NCBI RefSeq assembly: GCF_024586455.1
Contig: NW_026089624.1
Coordinates: forward strand, 10,383,341-10,447,340
DNA: 64,000 nt
Direction of reading: 5' to 3'
DNA from: Bactrocera neohumeralis
Lineage: Eukaryota; Arthropoda; Insecta; Diptera; Tephritidae
The position numbers and the translations under genes are program-made. The notes below the pieces were generated by a model that saw only the letters and a program-made list of their open reading frames with translations, was not told the origin of the DNA and did no database searches. Positions 10,311-21,987 of the stretch are shown here, in pieces (position 1 is the first letter of the stretch; every line of letters starts with the position of its first letter).

Positions 10311-10754
10311 TTCACAGAATGAAGTGACAAAAGTGGCAACATAGTCGTTGTCGATTTACAATATTTGTCTAAAATATTTTTCCGTGACTCGCAAAAATCT
10401 GCGTCGATATGTATGCACGCTCATACATCTTCATACATATTTACGCTGGTTTGTAGGCGGAGCTGTACAGCGGCAAGGGAAGCGGTGACAATTGGCGGCC
10501 ATTCGCTTGTGTTTTCGGCACAGCGGATTTTCTACCAACAACACAATGTTGTGATGCGTTGTTGACGCATAGTTCAGTTGACAAAACATGAGCTTCGGCA
10601 CTTGGTTGTTCGTGTCAACGTAGATTTTGCATGGAGCACTGCGTGTATATGTATACATAAAAATCTGGTATGTAGACATGACTATATACATATGTATATT
10701 TACATACAAATGTGGCATGTTGACAACTTTGCAAACATTATGCGTATGCAGAAA
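10311..10754. other. Noncoding stretch, no gene recognised
   Basis: Mixed sequence with microsatellite TACATATGTATA near 10685-10710. The open frames on both strands overlap each other and show no domain. Confidence 0.45.
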
Positions 10755-10948
10755 TTGATGTGTTGAACACAAAGAGAGCGACAAAGTTCAAGCGACATCT
10801 GTCAAATATTAAAATACACACGGTCTTATGGACAGAGTTATGTAGCCGTGCAGCTGCCAAAATAACTCTGTCCATAAGAACATGTGTACTTTAATATTTT
10901 ACAGATGTCGCTTGAAGTTTGTCGCTCTCTTTGTGTTCAGCACATCAA
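10755..10948. repeat. 194-bp near-perfect palindrome (hairpin)
   Basis: The left arm starts TTGATGTGTTGAACACAAAG and the right arm ends CTTTGTGTTCAGCACATCAA. The inner stem pairs CTTATGGACAGAGTTAT (10825-10841) with ATAACTCTGTCCATAAG (10862-10878) around a loop of about 20 bases. Only scattered mismatches occur along about 85 bp per arm. It could be a foldback MITE or a solo terminal structure of a larger element. A transcript across it would form a long hairpin RNA. Confidence 0.85.
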
Positions 10949-11185
10949 TCTTATTCAATCCTAAATGATTTTTACTACGAATTAAAGACCAGTTTATTCT
11001 TTTCAGATGAAATATGCTAATTTTATTGATTTTTTCTATTATTTATTGGAAACTTAGCGATTTCAAAATTTTAATAAAATGTTAAAAAAATTAAATAATG
11101 CCGAATTACAAAATTGTCCATTTAAAATGGAAATTTCTCTCACGACTTATTTATTAAAATTAGTCATTTAATTTCACCTGCTTTT

Positions 11186-12931
11186 TTAAACACAATTTAA
11201 TCCATCTAGATTAAGTGAAATATTTGCGTTTAAAAAAGCTAGGCCCAACGCATCTTGATTAATTTTCCCAAGGAATATATACCTCAATTCCTCTTGATCC
11301 CTAAATAAATCTTCGCTCAATTGAATCATTCCACTTATTGTGGAACAAAACCCATCTATACACTTAACCTGACTAAAGCCTGGAAGCTGGATTGTTTTAA
11401 AATATTTTATGTAATCATAGAGGCGTTGGACCTTCCCGGAGTCATTCTTCAATAACGGAAATTTCAGCGGATTTTTGGAAACAAAATTCTTGCAGTCTAG
11501 ATCATCGAAAAGATCATTCATTTTTTTAATAAACAACTGGGTAGGCTGTGCACATTTTAATACATATTCGTCGGAGCCGAATAGACTTTGGCTATATGCC
11601 ATTTCAATGCCAGCAGCAACCGAATTGCTCAGAACTTGAGTTGCACGTTTCACGGACATTTTTTCAAACACGCTGGGATAAACGTGGGCCTCTGTAAGTT
11701 TTGGGCATATTTTAAAATGCATATTGCTCTGATCGATAGAGTAAAGTTTTTTTACAACTTTGAAGCTGGCTATTCCATTTGGAGTTGAAATATCATATTT
11801 CATAAATGTATTACGGACGGACTTAAAAAGGTGGCAATAGTCATATAAGCAATATATTTTTAAACCTTCGTGCATATAAAAGGGGTTTTCTTTAGTAATT
11901 TTTAACAAATTGAAAAGTGAAGAATTTGAAGGCCCTTGATCGCAGACTAAAGCCTTTACGTTGAGATCTATTGACTTTAGTGATGCGATGTTTTTGCTCA
12001 AAATTTCTTTCATTTCAGACGCAGCAAAAATGTAGTATGAAAATACAAATTTCCAATTGGAACATAACCCTTTTACCATAAAAAACAACACTTCCTACCT
12101 ATAATCATATCACGTTGGCCATCCCCATGGTCTACAAACCCATCAATAACATCCCTAACTCTATTATAAGTTAGGTCGGACTTTATTGATATTTCATCGA
12201 ATAACAAAACGCAATTTCGTTCTAAAACGGACATTTTTTTGGAAATTTTTTCTAAATTTCCCAAGACATTGGCATCGATACCAGGGACAACATATCTAAT
12301 GGGGCGCATATACATACATACATATATGGTTATACACAAAATAATAGGATATATTCTACTTATAACTACCAAAAATATTTTGGCAGATTTTATTGTTAGT
12401 AATATGTAAATATTTGGTTAAATATATATGGCATTCAAACCGGCACATTATTGACACACCCTAATACTGCCCACTACACCTAGGAACATTCAAACGTACT
12501 CTGCACAATGCGCAACACATACACACTTCACTTGACTTCGCTCTGCCCGCGCATCGCTTATTTTAAATATTTGCATACTTATGTACATATGTATGTACTT
12601 TTTGCACAAAATACTTACATACATATGTATGTATATATGAACACATTTCAATACAATACATGCACATTTTATATTTTAAAACAAAGTACTCACCAAGATT
12701 AAGGGTGGGCACAGCTCCTGCTTTCAATTTTTTCACACCCACTGCACTTCGTTCGAAGTGCTTAATGCAAACAAATGCATTGTGGGTGGGTAAATCCTGC
12801 GTTGGTGGGATCCGTAAATTTTCCACCCACTTCTGAAACTCGTCCTGTTTCCTATGGAATAAAAAGAATCTCCCGGGAGATTCTGATGTGCACTCCCGAA
12901 CGCGACACTTTTTTATATTTTTGTTGCTCAT
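11186..12931 (-). pseudogene. P-element-type transposase, internally deleted
   Basis: Three minus-strand blocks belong to one P-superfamily transposase: a THAP exon (12931-12694), a middle block (about 12320-12085) with the motif LLFDEISIK holding the first catalytic Asp, and a C-terminal block (12091-11186, 301 residues) with VCDQGPSN (second Asp) and INQDALG near the end. Known relatives have a Glu soon after NQD (NQDxLE). Here the residue is Gly and the frame soon stops, so the catalytic Glu and the C-terminus appear lost. The coiled-coil region expected between the THAP domain and the catalytic domain does not fit in the 360 bp between the first two blocks. A phase change near 12085 is an unannotated intron or a frameshift. 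I found no terminal inverted repeats. Confidence 0.82.
12694..12931 (-). CDS. THAP zinc-finger exon of the P-type transposase
   Basis: Starts MSNKNIKKCRVREC and continues to FVCIKHFE and AVPTLNLG. This is the C2CH THAP pattern: Cys pair near residues 9 and 14, then C-x2-H about 40 residues later, followed by an AVPT box. THAP domains bind the transposon ends in P elements. The exon ends at 12694 exactly before a strong splice donor, GTGAGTAC (minus strand). It is the best preserved piece of this relic. Confidence 0.82.
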
Positions 12932-13949
12932 TTTGTTTTAAAAAAACTATTTGAAAAATCGTGTTAAATCGAATTGGCGATCTTTCCGCGACGAAATTCA
13001 TTTAGAACTAAAATTCCGTTGACGATTTCTTCTTCAACTTTCATTTTTGGCGCAATTTCCCCAGTAAAAGACATATTATTATATATTATATATATATAGA
13101 ATATGTATATTAGACTAACTAACTAACTACTTGTATATAGTATACAAAAACAATCAAAAAGCAGAATCCCCTCTTTATCTTTCATTTTGGCGCAATTTCC
13201 CTCGTAAAGCATATGTACATATACATATATGTTAGCTTTAGAAAAAGTCATATGTAGCATACAGGAACTTTTCCGCCAACCAAAAATCACCTGCATATAA
13301 ATACACATGTATGTATATTGCCCTGCATTGGTTCTCTTTTATTTACATTAACATGTTATTTCTCTCTAAAAACCCCTCAATCGCTGTTAAATGTGGTGAA
13401 ACTCGCTTATAATTGGTCTGTGGTGAGACTCCTCCATCTCTGCCGAGTACCCCTTCGAAAAGTTACGATATTTGAAACGTGAACCTTCTCTATGATAGAC
13501 GTTCTCTGCATAAACGCACGGTCGGATCTTTCGGTATGTAAATTAACTTCCCTTGCGTGGGAAGTATTAAAAAAATGCTTTCCGTTCCGCTATGCGCGGT
13601 AGAAATAAAACACAACGTTTGGGTTGAGTGCGGTAATACTTGCTACGCTCTAATCTCAAGCTGATTACTCACTGCGCTCGCCGATTACACACTGATCTTT
13701 ACTAGTGAAATCACTTATATTTATATTCTTTAGAATTCTATGTGTAACGGCTTATTACTAAAAATGCGTTGGCATTACATTAAGTGATGTAATGTCAGAG
13801 CATAGAATTTCCAATTATTCTCATTATCAGAACAAATAATGGAATATTCCTGATTTCTTAAAAGACACCTGGCAAACAGGTTGTGTACTACTCACAATTT
13901 ACAGTTTTTTATTGTTCTAGTGATATGATTGCGGCATGTTCAGTTTTTC
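12932..13949. other. Noncoding stretch with a short duplicated block
   Basis: TTTCATTTTTGGCGCAATTTCCC at about 13040 and TTTCATTTTGGCGCAATTTCCC at about 13181 are near-identical, a local duplication of about 140-bp period. The rest is AT-rich with a (TA)n run near 13080-13100. No gene recognised. Confidence 0.5.
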
Positions 13950-14520
13950 TAAAATAAATTGGGTAACCATTTACTTGGTGAAGTTTCGTGCACGAAAAGC
14001 TTTTGTTTTGGATTCGGCTCAAAACCCATGCAGTCGACTACTATTTACTTACATTCTCATTTGTATAAATTCACGACTCATCACCTGACAAGTTGCGAAA
14101 GACGTGTTTTGAGCATTGTTATCGTATTCTTTTAGCGTTTCCTTTGACCAATCGACACAAGCCCTGTTTGAGCGATTGACAAATTGTGTGACATCCAACG
14201 AGAAAAAAATGTTTCTTCAATGAAATACTTAAGCAATAATGAATGTATGATAGTTCCACTATTGCCTATAGTTGTTACATGACGAAGATCGTCTTTTCGC
14301 AAAGTATCAATAGTTTCCAAAACAACAACTGATTTTGAACAACCTTCACCATATTCATCTTGATTCGTGACCTCGATTGGATTCACCATACTATCGATAA
14401 AAACTGATACTTGATAAAGCTTTATCGCCCAAAACTGAATCGATGCACTGTTGCTGAGATAATCCACGTCGAAAATTGTAAAAATAATCGTGCAATCTAT
14501 TCCATTTTTTGGCTAAAATG
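13950..14520 (-). pseudogene. Mariner transposase relic
   Basis: The minus-strand frame at 14467-14132 contains KSVVVLETIDTLR, SGTIIHSLL and SRWMSHNLSIAQ, matching the N-terminal to middle part of insect mariner transposases. Further matches continue in shifted frames to about 13950, including a STAWVLSRIQNKSF segment equivalent to the mariner ...STVWVFQDEP block. Frameshifts and stops throughout show it is dead. The catalytic C-terminal third is not visible. Confidence 0.8.
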
Positions 14521-14639
14521 AACATTTTAATTTACAGTAAACTACACAAATAGCGTGTAAACAACACAAATAGCGCTTGTATGTTAAAACCACAGTATAT
14601 ACATATGTACAGTAATAAATCTTTACATTCTTAAGCTTA

Positions 14640-15145
14640 GTACGCAGCTCTCAAGAAACGTAAAAACTTCATATAAAAAAACGCTTAAGAAACGGTCAAG
14701 ATACTTTCCTGCGACAAACTTACTTGTGCTAGTACGCAGCTCTCAAGAAATCTAGCACCAATTTTTGATACTTTTTTTCAGTAAAATGTGAATATGGCAA
14801 ACCTTGTTTTGCGAAGAAACATCAAATCAACAATTGTTTCTTGAAGGAAATTCGAAGTAATCGTCAAATTCATCCTAAATTAGTTGAAATCATTATTTTG
14901 AAGTATATTCCATTTTGAAATGTTGTATAAAACCTACCAATCATCAACAACATTTCTTAAATCTCAATGAAAATATTTATGTTACCATATACATACACAC
15001 ATACATATTACGCACAAAGTTTGTTTTCTTTGTTTATTCTCTCTTGCTCTTCTAATGTAGATCATTCACAATGCGTAACCAGCTGCCAAAATTACTTGAG
15101 AAATAATGTATTTTTTTCTTGAGCAATTACTTGAGAGCTGCGTAC
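14640..15145. mobile_element. MITE with GTACGCAGCTCTCAAG ends
   Basis: GTACGCAGCTCTCAAG at 14640 is mirrored by CTTGAGAGCTGCGTAC ending at 15145. The left motif occurs a second time in direct orientation at about 14732, so the left end is partially duplicated. The interior is AT-rich with no frame of note. Non-autonomous DNA element, superfamily not assigned. Confidence 0.7.
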
Positions 15146-15690
15146 CAACCTTTATACTCAACTCTAGAAAATCTTAGGGTGTTGTGTAACACTTTTTTTG
15201 CTACTTTCATAGTAATCAGGGTGTTGTGTTAGCATTTAAGCTACATATTAGTTTTAAAGTAGGATAAGCAACACTTTAATAGATATTATGAAATGCAAGT
15301 ATTTACAATATTTAAGTGATTATTTTGAATTACTTTGCATGTTTCTTAAATTTTACTGGGATATTACTATTAACAAGTGTTAAACGCGCTTCAAGAATTT
15401 CTTAATTTTTGCATGCAAAAAGATACAGTCCGAAGCTATGTGGTAAGCTATCTTCTGACGTATACACATTGGATAGCCGTTATAACAAAAAATTAGCTGA
15501 AATTTGCATTTAGATATAAGAATATAATTTTTAAATAACTTATTTATGTAAATAAAATAAAGCAAATTTAAAGTTAAAAAACAAGATTGGCTTAGGAAAG
15601 CAGCACCTTTTATGTTTTCTATTGATCAAATGAAAACAAACACAGCTTAGAAAACTCACCACCGAGAAATCTAACACCAGGGACACATTA
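15146..15690. other. AT-rich DNA, no gene recognised
   Basis: Contains the phrase AGGGTGTTGTGT twice (about 15177 and 15218), otherwise low-complexity sequence. No gene is supported. Confidence 0.45.
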
Positions 15691-17299
15691 AGGGGAATCT
15701 CTTGCTCTTGCAAAACCCCTGCACGGTGCACGATTTGCAGAATTTTCCTCTTGGGTGTGCAACGGCACAACAACAAACATACGCAGAGAATTATTTGCAA
15801 TGGCTGTAAAATATGTCAGACCAAAACCCATGTTTATTTTCGTGCGATGACACGTAAAAAAAAAAATAATTGCAACCCTGCGCATTTTACTTAAATACAT
15901 ATTTTGACGTTAAATTGTTGAGGAAGGTAAATTTTAAATAGATTTTATAATTTCTGCTTAAATTATAAAAATTTGTTACAGTTTTTTTTTGTTAAGAATG
16001 AATGTGCCAATTCACAATAGCCATGCACAATAGTCATTTACAAATAAATTGACCGAATCAGCCGTTCATATATCACTAGATTCTGCAATGGGTGCTCTCG
16101 AGCCCTTGCATATTTCGGTATAGAATTTTTGCAATCTGAAATCTTGCAAGAGCAATAGAATCGCCCTATTTTATACATAACAACTCACTACTTGCAAAAT
16201 ATCAGATTATCATTAAATCAATGTTTTAAGGGCGAAATATGACACAATATGACGTTTAAATCATCTGTTAATAAAAATATACCATAGATAAATTATTTTT
16301 GATTTATATTAAATAACATTATTTGTAGTTTTCGCCTCTTATTTAATACCTCAACATATACAGCACTGCGTTGCTACCACTACAAATCCAATATGGCCGC
16401 TATTCACCCCTCAGAAAGCTACCATGAAAAGGTTTCTTACTGTTTCTACTGTGGTCAAAACATTCTAAGTACGATCAAAAATGTCGAACTATAAAAGGCA
16501 ACCTACATAGTAGGTATATATAATGTTAAAAATATAATCAAAAACTGTAGAAAAGATGAGTGTACAAGCAATTAAAGGGACATTACTATATCGAATGTAC
16601 ATAAATTAAAAACGTTTATTGAGTTTGAAATTTAAAATCAAGTATATATGTAGTTTTAATGTTTTATATATAATTGGATAGCTTTGTTTCAGCAGCGATG
16701 GGGTTATTACAATCTAATATATAAAAATAAGTAGGGGTTTCCTTCCTGACGCTATAACTCCAGAACGAATGAACCGATTTCCTCGGTTTTACATTCGTTG
16801 GAAAGGTCTCGAGCTCCGCGAGGTTTATAGCAAAGAAAATTCAGGAAAAATTTCAACATAAAAGCGGGAAAATCTTTTTTTACATACAGCGCCATCTCTG
16901 CTATGTATCATGTACTATGGCTAACTCGGTCAATTTGTTGTGAATGACTATTAAGCATGGCTATTGTGAATTGGCACACCTTCTGCATATATTTTTAACA
17001 AAAAAACTGTAACAAATCTTTATATTTTAAATAGAAATAATAAAATCTATTTAAAACTTACCATCCTCAACAATTACACGACGTAATATGTCTTTATGTA
17101 AAATGACAGCTAAAACAGGGTTGCAATTATATTTTTACGTGACATTACATGAAAATATTCATAGGTTTTGGTCTGACATATTTTACAGCCATTGCAAATA
17201 ATTTTCTGCGTGTATTTGTTGTTGTACCGGTGCACCTAGAGGAAATATATGCAATTCTTGCACCGTGCAAGGGTTTTGCAAGAGCAAGAGAATACCCCT
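15691..17299. mobile_element. Long-TIR DNA element, arms about 380 bp
   Basis: The left arm (15691 to about 16070) and right arm (about 16930 to 17299) are inverted copies. Ends read AGGGGAATCTCTTGCTCTTGC and, reversed, AGGGGTATTCTCTTGCTCTTGC. The inner blocks GGTCTGACATATTTTACAGCC and TGTGCCAATTCACAATAGCCATG are also mirrored. The small open frames in each arm are translations of the same repeat, not genes. The loop contains a related smaller element at about 16078-16168, ending CTTGCAAGAGCAATAGAATCGCCC. No transposase is inside, so it is non-autonomous. Confidence 0.8.
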
Positions 17300-17542
17300 A
17301 TTGTTTACCAGCTACTCATTGTTCTCTGCTCAGTTAATTTCATGTGACAAACCGGTATTGTGTTCACTGTGAAATTGTGAAAGAAAAATAAAAAAATAAG
17401 TTATTCGTTTCCTATCACTTCAATTGGAAAACATCAAATTGTGAAAATTTTCATTTCATTTCTACAGCAGGCATTTCTCATTAAGGAGGTAAGTTGAACT
17501 GTGCATTTGAGGTTAAATTCACCAATCTGTCCATAGTCCGAA

Positions 17543-18863
17543 ATGCCCAAAGGACGACGTGCGAACATCCGCCGCCGCACAAGACATGCAAGCCAGGAAC
17601 AAGTTTATTCACAGAACTTAAGCGAAGAAAGACAAAATTCAACTATAGAAAATGCCCGATTGAGACAACGCGTGAGGACACGAAGACCATTGGCATCATA
17701 CAATCGCTTGGCCTTCCAATATGATCCCACTGCGAACTACAGTGATGATGAAAATTTAGATATGGGACAAATGACGACTATATGCCGATATTGCAATGCG
17801 TTGAAGTTCAAAAGAGAAACGGATGGATTGTGCTGCGCAAGTGGAAAAGTCAAATCATCCGGATCCATTACTTACACCACCACAGCCACTGAAACCATTG
17901 TTTGATGGAAGTGATCCCGATTCTAGCCATTTTCTTCAACACATCCTTGAATACAATAACTGCTTTCGCATGACTTCCTTTGGAGTTAATATCATTCGAG
18001 AATGATATGCCGACTTGCAAGGTTAGCGATCACTCCCACCAACAAAATGAATTGCAACACATAACAACTACATATACACTACAGACTACACCATCACACG
18101 ATCAGAAGTTACACCGTATTCTTCAACAAATGATTGTTTGCAATTACAGATACAAGGACAAATATATCATGTGCATGGTTCAATGGTACCAAGACCAGAT
18201 GAACCGCATCAATTTCTGCAAATATATTTCATTTCGTCGATGGTGGATCAGCTGAATGTGCGGTGCAATATACAAGGAACACAACAGTTAAAGAGACGAA
18301 TTATTGAACAGTTACAAGCATTTTTTCGCATTAATAATGCTGTGGTTAATATGTTCAAAACAGCATTGGAACGGATGCCGTCGGATATGCACAAATTTGT
18401 CATAAGAGCGGATTGTACAGGTGCACATGTGCGAATATTCAATGCACCAACCGTTAATGATGTTGCTGCAATTATCGTTGGCGATCCAACTAAATCGCGA
18501 GACATTGTCGTTCAGCGAAGAAGCAATATCATGCATCGTGTAAACGAGACACATCGTTTGTACGATACGTTACAATATCCAATCATTTATTGGCAAGGGC
18601 AGGACGGGTACGACATCACGTTGAAGATGATCGATATTCACACACTTATTATTGCTATTATTGGTTTCCATTAACAATTCATTTAATTAATAAAAATTAC
18701 TATGCATATCGTATGATGATTCGTACAAATAAGGAGAATGTCATTCTGAAGTGCCATCGGCTATTCCAGCAATTCGCTGTGGACATGTATGTCAAAGTCG
18801 AGACCGAAAGTTTAGTGTTCATCCGATTCAATCAGGCAAAGCTACGATCTGAGGATTATATAC
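17543..18863 (+). pseudogene. Helitron replication protein, N-terminal part (interrupted)
   Basis: Segments in order match the N-terminal and Rep regions of insect Helitron Rep/helicases: MPKGRRAN, a CRYCNALKFKRETDGLCC zinc-finger-like block, LFDGSDPDSSHFLQHI, QGQIYHVHGSM, FLQIYF, RRIIEQL, MPSDMHKFVIRAD, FNAPTVNDVA, SRDIVVQRR, YPIIYWQGQDGYD and IRFNQAKLRSEDYI. The blocks lie in different frames, so several frameshifts separate them. At 18863 the gene is cut by the transposon at 18864-21979 and resumes at 21988. No intact 5' terminus was found, so this Helitron is probably truncated. Confidence 0.87.
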
Positions 18864-19020
18864 TAGGGTGGGTCGATTCCGGACTTTTTTCGATTCGGGA
18901 TTTCTAATAGTGCGGAAAAGTTGCCTTAGTACTTCCTGATTCCAATGCAACTTTTTGTTTTGAGAAAATGCGGCGCGCCACAGCGCAAGGTGAAAATCGG
19001 CTTGCGGCCACACTTCTTGA

Positions 19021-19265
19021 CGTTGATTTCGCCGAGTGCTATCACTCACATTCATTCACCCACGCCAAAGGACACGTTCGGATAGGTCTCCACACAAATA
19101 TTTTTTCATCGAGTTCCTTCACTTTATCGGTGATTTCGCCGAGTTCTATCACTTACATTCATTTCCCTGCGCCATACGACACGTTCGGACTGGTCTCCAC
19201 ATAAATATTTTTTCATCGAGTTCCTTCACTCTTGTCGTTGATTTCGCCGAGTGCTATCACTTATA
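19021..19265. repeat. Subterminal direct repeats, period about 107 bp
   Basis: TGATTTCGCCGAG recurs at about 19024, 19131 and 19239, with the intervening unit (ACACGTTCGGA, GGTCTCCACA, AAATATTTTTTCATCGAG, TTCCTTCACT) repeated twice. The repeats lie between the left TIR and the transposase start, a usual place for transposase-binding repeats, but binding is only inferred. Confidence 0.8.
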
Positions 19266-19292
19266 TTCTCTCAACAGAACACAGAACTCAAA

Positions 19293-21537
19293 ATGTCTGT
19301 ATCTAAATTTAAATTTAGACAGAAATGTCCTGTGTTTGGCATATATCCGTACAATCTCTCTGAGTCCCAGTTAAATACTTACCAGGATGTTCTTTTGTGT
19401 TATCAGTTTGAAGGATTTCGTATAGGGCGACTCCGAGGCGACAACTATGAACCTAGGAGTAAAGAGGTTACAGAAATAGTTGCAAAAAAGGTAGAAAATA
19501 CTTTCAAAAAGTCATCTATTCCGATAGTTTCACACACCAGAGTTGTACAAATGCTCACCACATACCATAAGAAATTTCTGAATCTTAAACAAATGTTTAT
19601 AAGGAACCCAATAGGTTGAGACGACTTTGTCTCTTCTGCCGGAAAATTATTTGACATCGCTGCTTGTAAATGCATTTATTTTTCTTCTTGCACTTGTCCA
19701 AAGGAAAGGAAAGTTCTTATCATTGAACAACCATTTCTCTTGGACCAGAGAACCAGAAGAATTGGTCGCATTGGAAGTGTTGATCTACCTGAAACAAAAA
19801 AAATTACAAAGAAAAATGAACGTAAAAAAAAGCTTTCAAAACGTCATTCAATATCAACACTTAGAAAAGTATCAGCTAGAACACGTGACCATTCAGATCA
19901 CCCAGACTCTCATACAGACGACAACAATGTAGGTGCGTCGCACATGGATTCTTCCAAAAACGATGCTGAAGATGAATTTTCTCTTCCATCCTCTAAAACC
20001 AAACAAAACACTTTAGTATTAGAACACACTGCTTTAGCTGCCCAAAGATTTGGAGTAAGTGATAGAGCAGCGGCCTTGACTGTTTCATCTGCTTTTCTGG
20101 ATGCCAAAAAAACAGGGTTGATAACAGAGGATCAGGCTAGCTTTGTCACTGACAAATGCAAAATTAGTCGGGCAAAAAAAAGTGTTGGAGTTAAGCTCCA
20201 AAACACCGAAAGTATTGACTCTGTATATGGGCTGTATTTTGACGGCCGCAAAGACAATAAACTTACACAAGTCAGCGAAGGTGAAAAGTACTACCGGGAC
20301 ACTGGCAAAGAGGAACATATTTCTCTTATAGCGGAACCTGGTTGTCATTACTTTGGCCACGTCACCTCTCCTTCCGGGCAACATTTACAAGACAATTCAG
20401 TTTTTGTGGAACATCTAGAAGTTGTCGGTGCTGATGGCACCAACACGAACACAGGTTGCAAAGGTGGAATCATTCGGAAACTAGAAGAAAGAATAGGTAG
20501 GCCATTACAGTGGGTTGTTTGTCTTCTACATTTCAACGAACTTCCATTTCGTGCTCTTTTCGAGCACATAGATGGTGTCTCAAAGAGTCCAAATACATGC
20601 TCTGGCGACATAGGTAAACTGCTTCCTGATTGTGAGAAGTTGCCTGTTGTCAAATTTGAAAGTTTTCCGTCCTGCCAATTATGTACCTTCTGAGGTTATT
20701 AATCCGACCCAACTTAGCACAGACCAAGCTTATCTCTATAAAATATCAGAAGCTGTTATTTCCGGTCAATGTTCCTCAGATTTAGCGTCGATGCATCCAG
20801 GTAACATGTGCAAATCTCGCTGGCTCACCAGTGCAAATAGAATTCTGAGACTATACATTTCTACTGACAAACCAACAAAGGAAATAAAGATTTTGGTCAA
20901 GTACATACTTACAGTTTACTCACCTTTGTGGTTCTCAATAAGATTCAACAGTTCAATCAAAGATGGCTCGCGCCATCTCTATGCTGCAATTCAAAGGTCG
21001 AGATACTTACCTGCTAAACTGCGAAAGGTTGTCGATTCATCCATTCAACAGAATGCTTTCTTTGCTCTTCCAGAAAACATTCTCCTTAGTATGATGACTG
21101 ACGAACGGATAGAAGTCTGAAAGTTGGCCCTTGACCGTCTTCTGGCAGCCAGAGAAGCAGAGTCAGACACTGGAAATGGAAGGGTTAGATGTAATAAAGT
21201 GCCAAAGCTGAATTTCAAAGCTAATAATTATTACGATATGATTAACTGGAAGACTATTACCTTGACTGTTCCACCAGTTCTTTGTTCAGTTTCTAAGCAA
21301 GAACTCATAAAAGGGCTGTCGGGAGACACTGCAGAGGTATGGAAATTTAGTGAATTCCCCTCTCACACCGTGACAGTCGAGAGAACCGTCAAACTGGTGA
21401 CAGAGGCATCTTCTAAAGTTATTGGCCCCCAATCTCGTGATCGTTTTATACGCTCTACACTGAAATCTAGGCAACAAGTGCCAAAGTTTAGTACAAAATC
21501 TGATTTTATCAATAAATTTGACACCGATTCAAAATAA
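19293..21537 (+). pseudogene. Putative transposase, hAT-like, uncharacterized family
   Basis: One gene of about 748 codons beginning MSVSKFKFRQ, interrupted by a TGA at 19617-19619, a one-base phase change near 20655, and a TGA at 21118-21120. Both stops are one C-to-T change away from CGA (Arg), which fits the surrounding sequence. Features in order: a Cys-rich segment (ACKC, CTC) near codons 118-130; a basic segment; YFDGRKDN with an Asp at about 20241; GADGTNTNTG with an Asp at about 20433; CLLH at about 20519; and SRWLT at about 20815. Asp, CxxH and (S/C)RW spacing plus an 8-bp target duplication resemble hAT transposases, but I see no standard hATC motif. I recall relatives in arthropod genomes annotated only as uncharacterized proteins. 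Assignment as a transposase is inference from the TIR context. Confidence 0.75.
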
Positions 21538-21987
21538 AACAAGCCGGGTGGGTTGGTTGGGTTGGGCTTGGGAGGAACCCGATGAGCAGCCACCTCCACG
21601 TGGTGGGGTTTGGGTGAACAATAAAGGATAGCTGAGAGCTGCAACAATTTTCACCTTGCGCTATGGCGCGCCGCATTTTCGCTTGTATCTCGGGAACGGT
21701 TCGTCCTACGGCCATAATCACATATACCATTTCGCTAGCAAATGACGTGACAAATAACTTTTGCTTTATACATTTTGCCATGATATGCGTATTTCAGGCG
21801 CTAGGTAGACAATTTCACGATTTTAGGCGAATTTCCGAAATTTCAAGGCCGGAGTTGGAGTTGAAGATGCAATCCGATCAAAAAACAATAAGTTGCATTG
21901 GAATCAGGAAGTACTAAGGCAACTTTTCCGCACTATTAGAAATCCCGAATCGAAAAAAGTGCGGAATCGACCCACCCTACTATATAC

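Larger units (their letters stand above)
18864..21979 (+). mobile_element. 3.1-kb TIR transposon of an uncharacterized hAT-like family
   Basis: Terminal inverted repeats of about 95 bp (TAGGGTGGGTCGATTCC... to the mirrored end at 21979) are nearly identical. A further mirrored block, GCGGCGCGCCA, lies inside. Flanks TTATATAC (18856-18863) and CTATATAC (21980-21987) form a probable 8-bp target duplication with one mismatch. The insertion splits the Helitron gene in the middle of a conserved segment: removing the element and one duplicate rejoins codons for ...RSEDYI and HLRDAI. It encodes a transposase-like gene (19293-21537). Confidence 0.88.

Noticed and set aside
17149..17337. 62-codon frame similar to the one at 15688-15900, possible paralogous genes
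   Set aside because: The two frames are translations of the inverted arms of the long-TIR element; the similarity is at DNA level and includes noncoding flanks.
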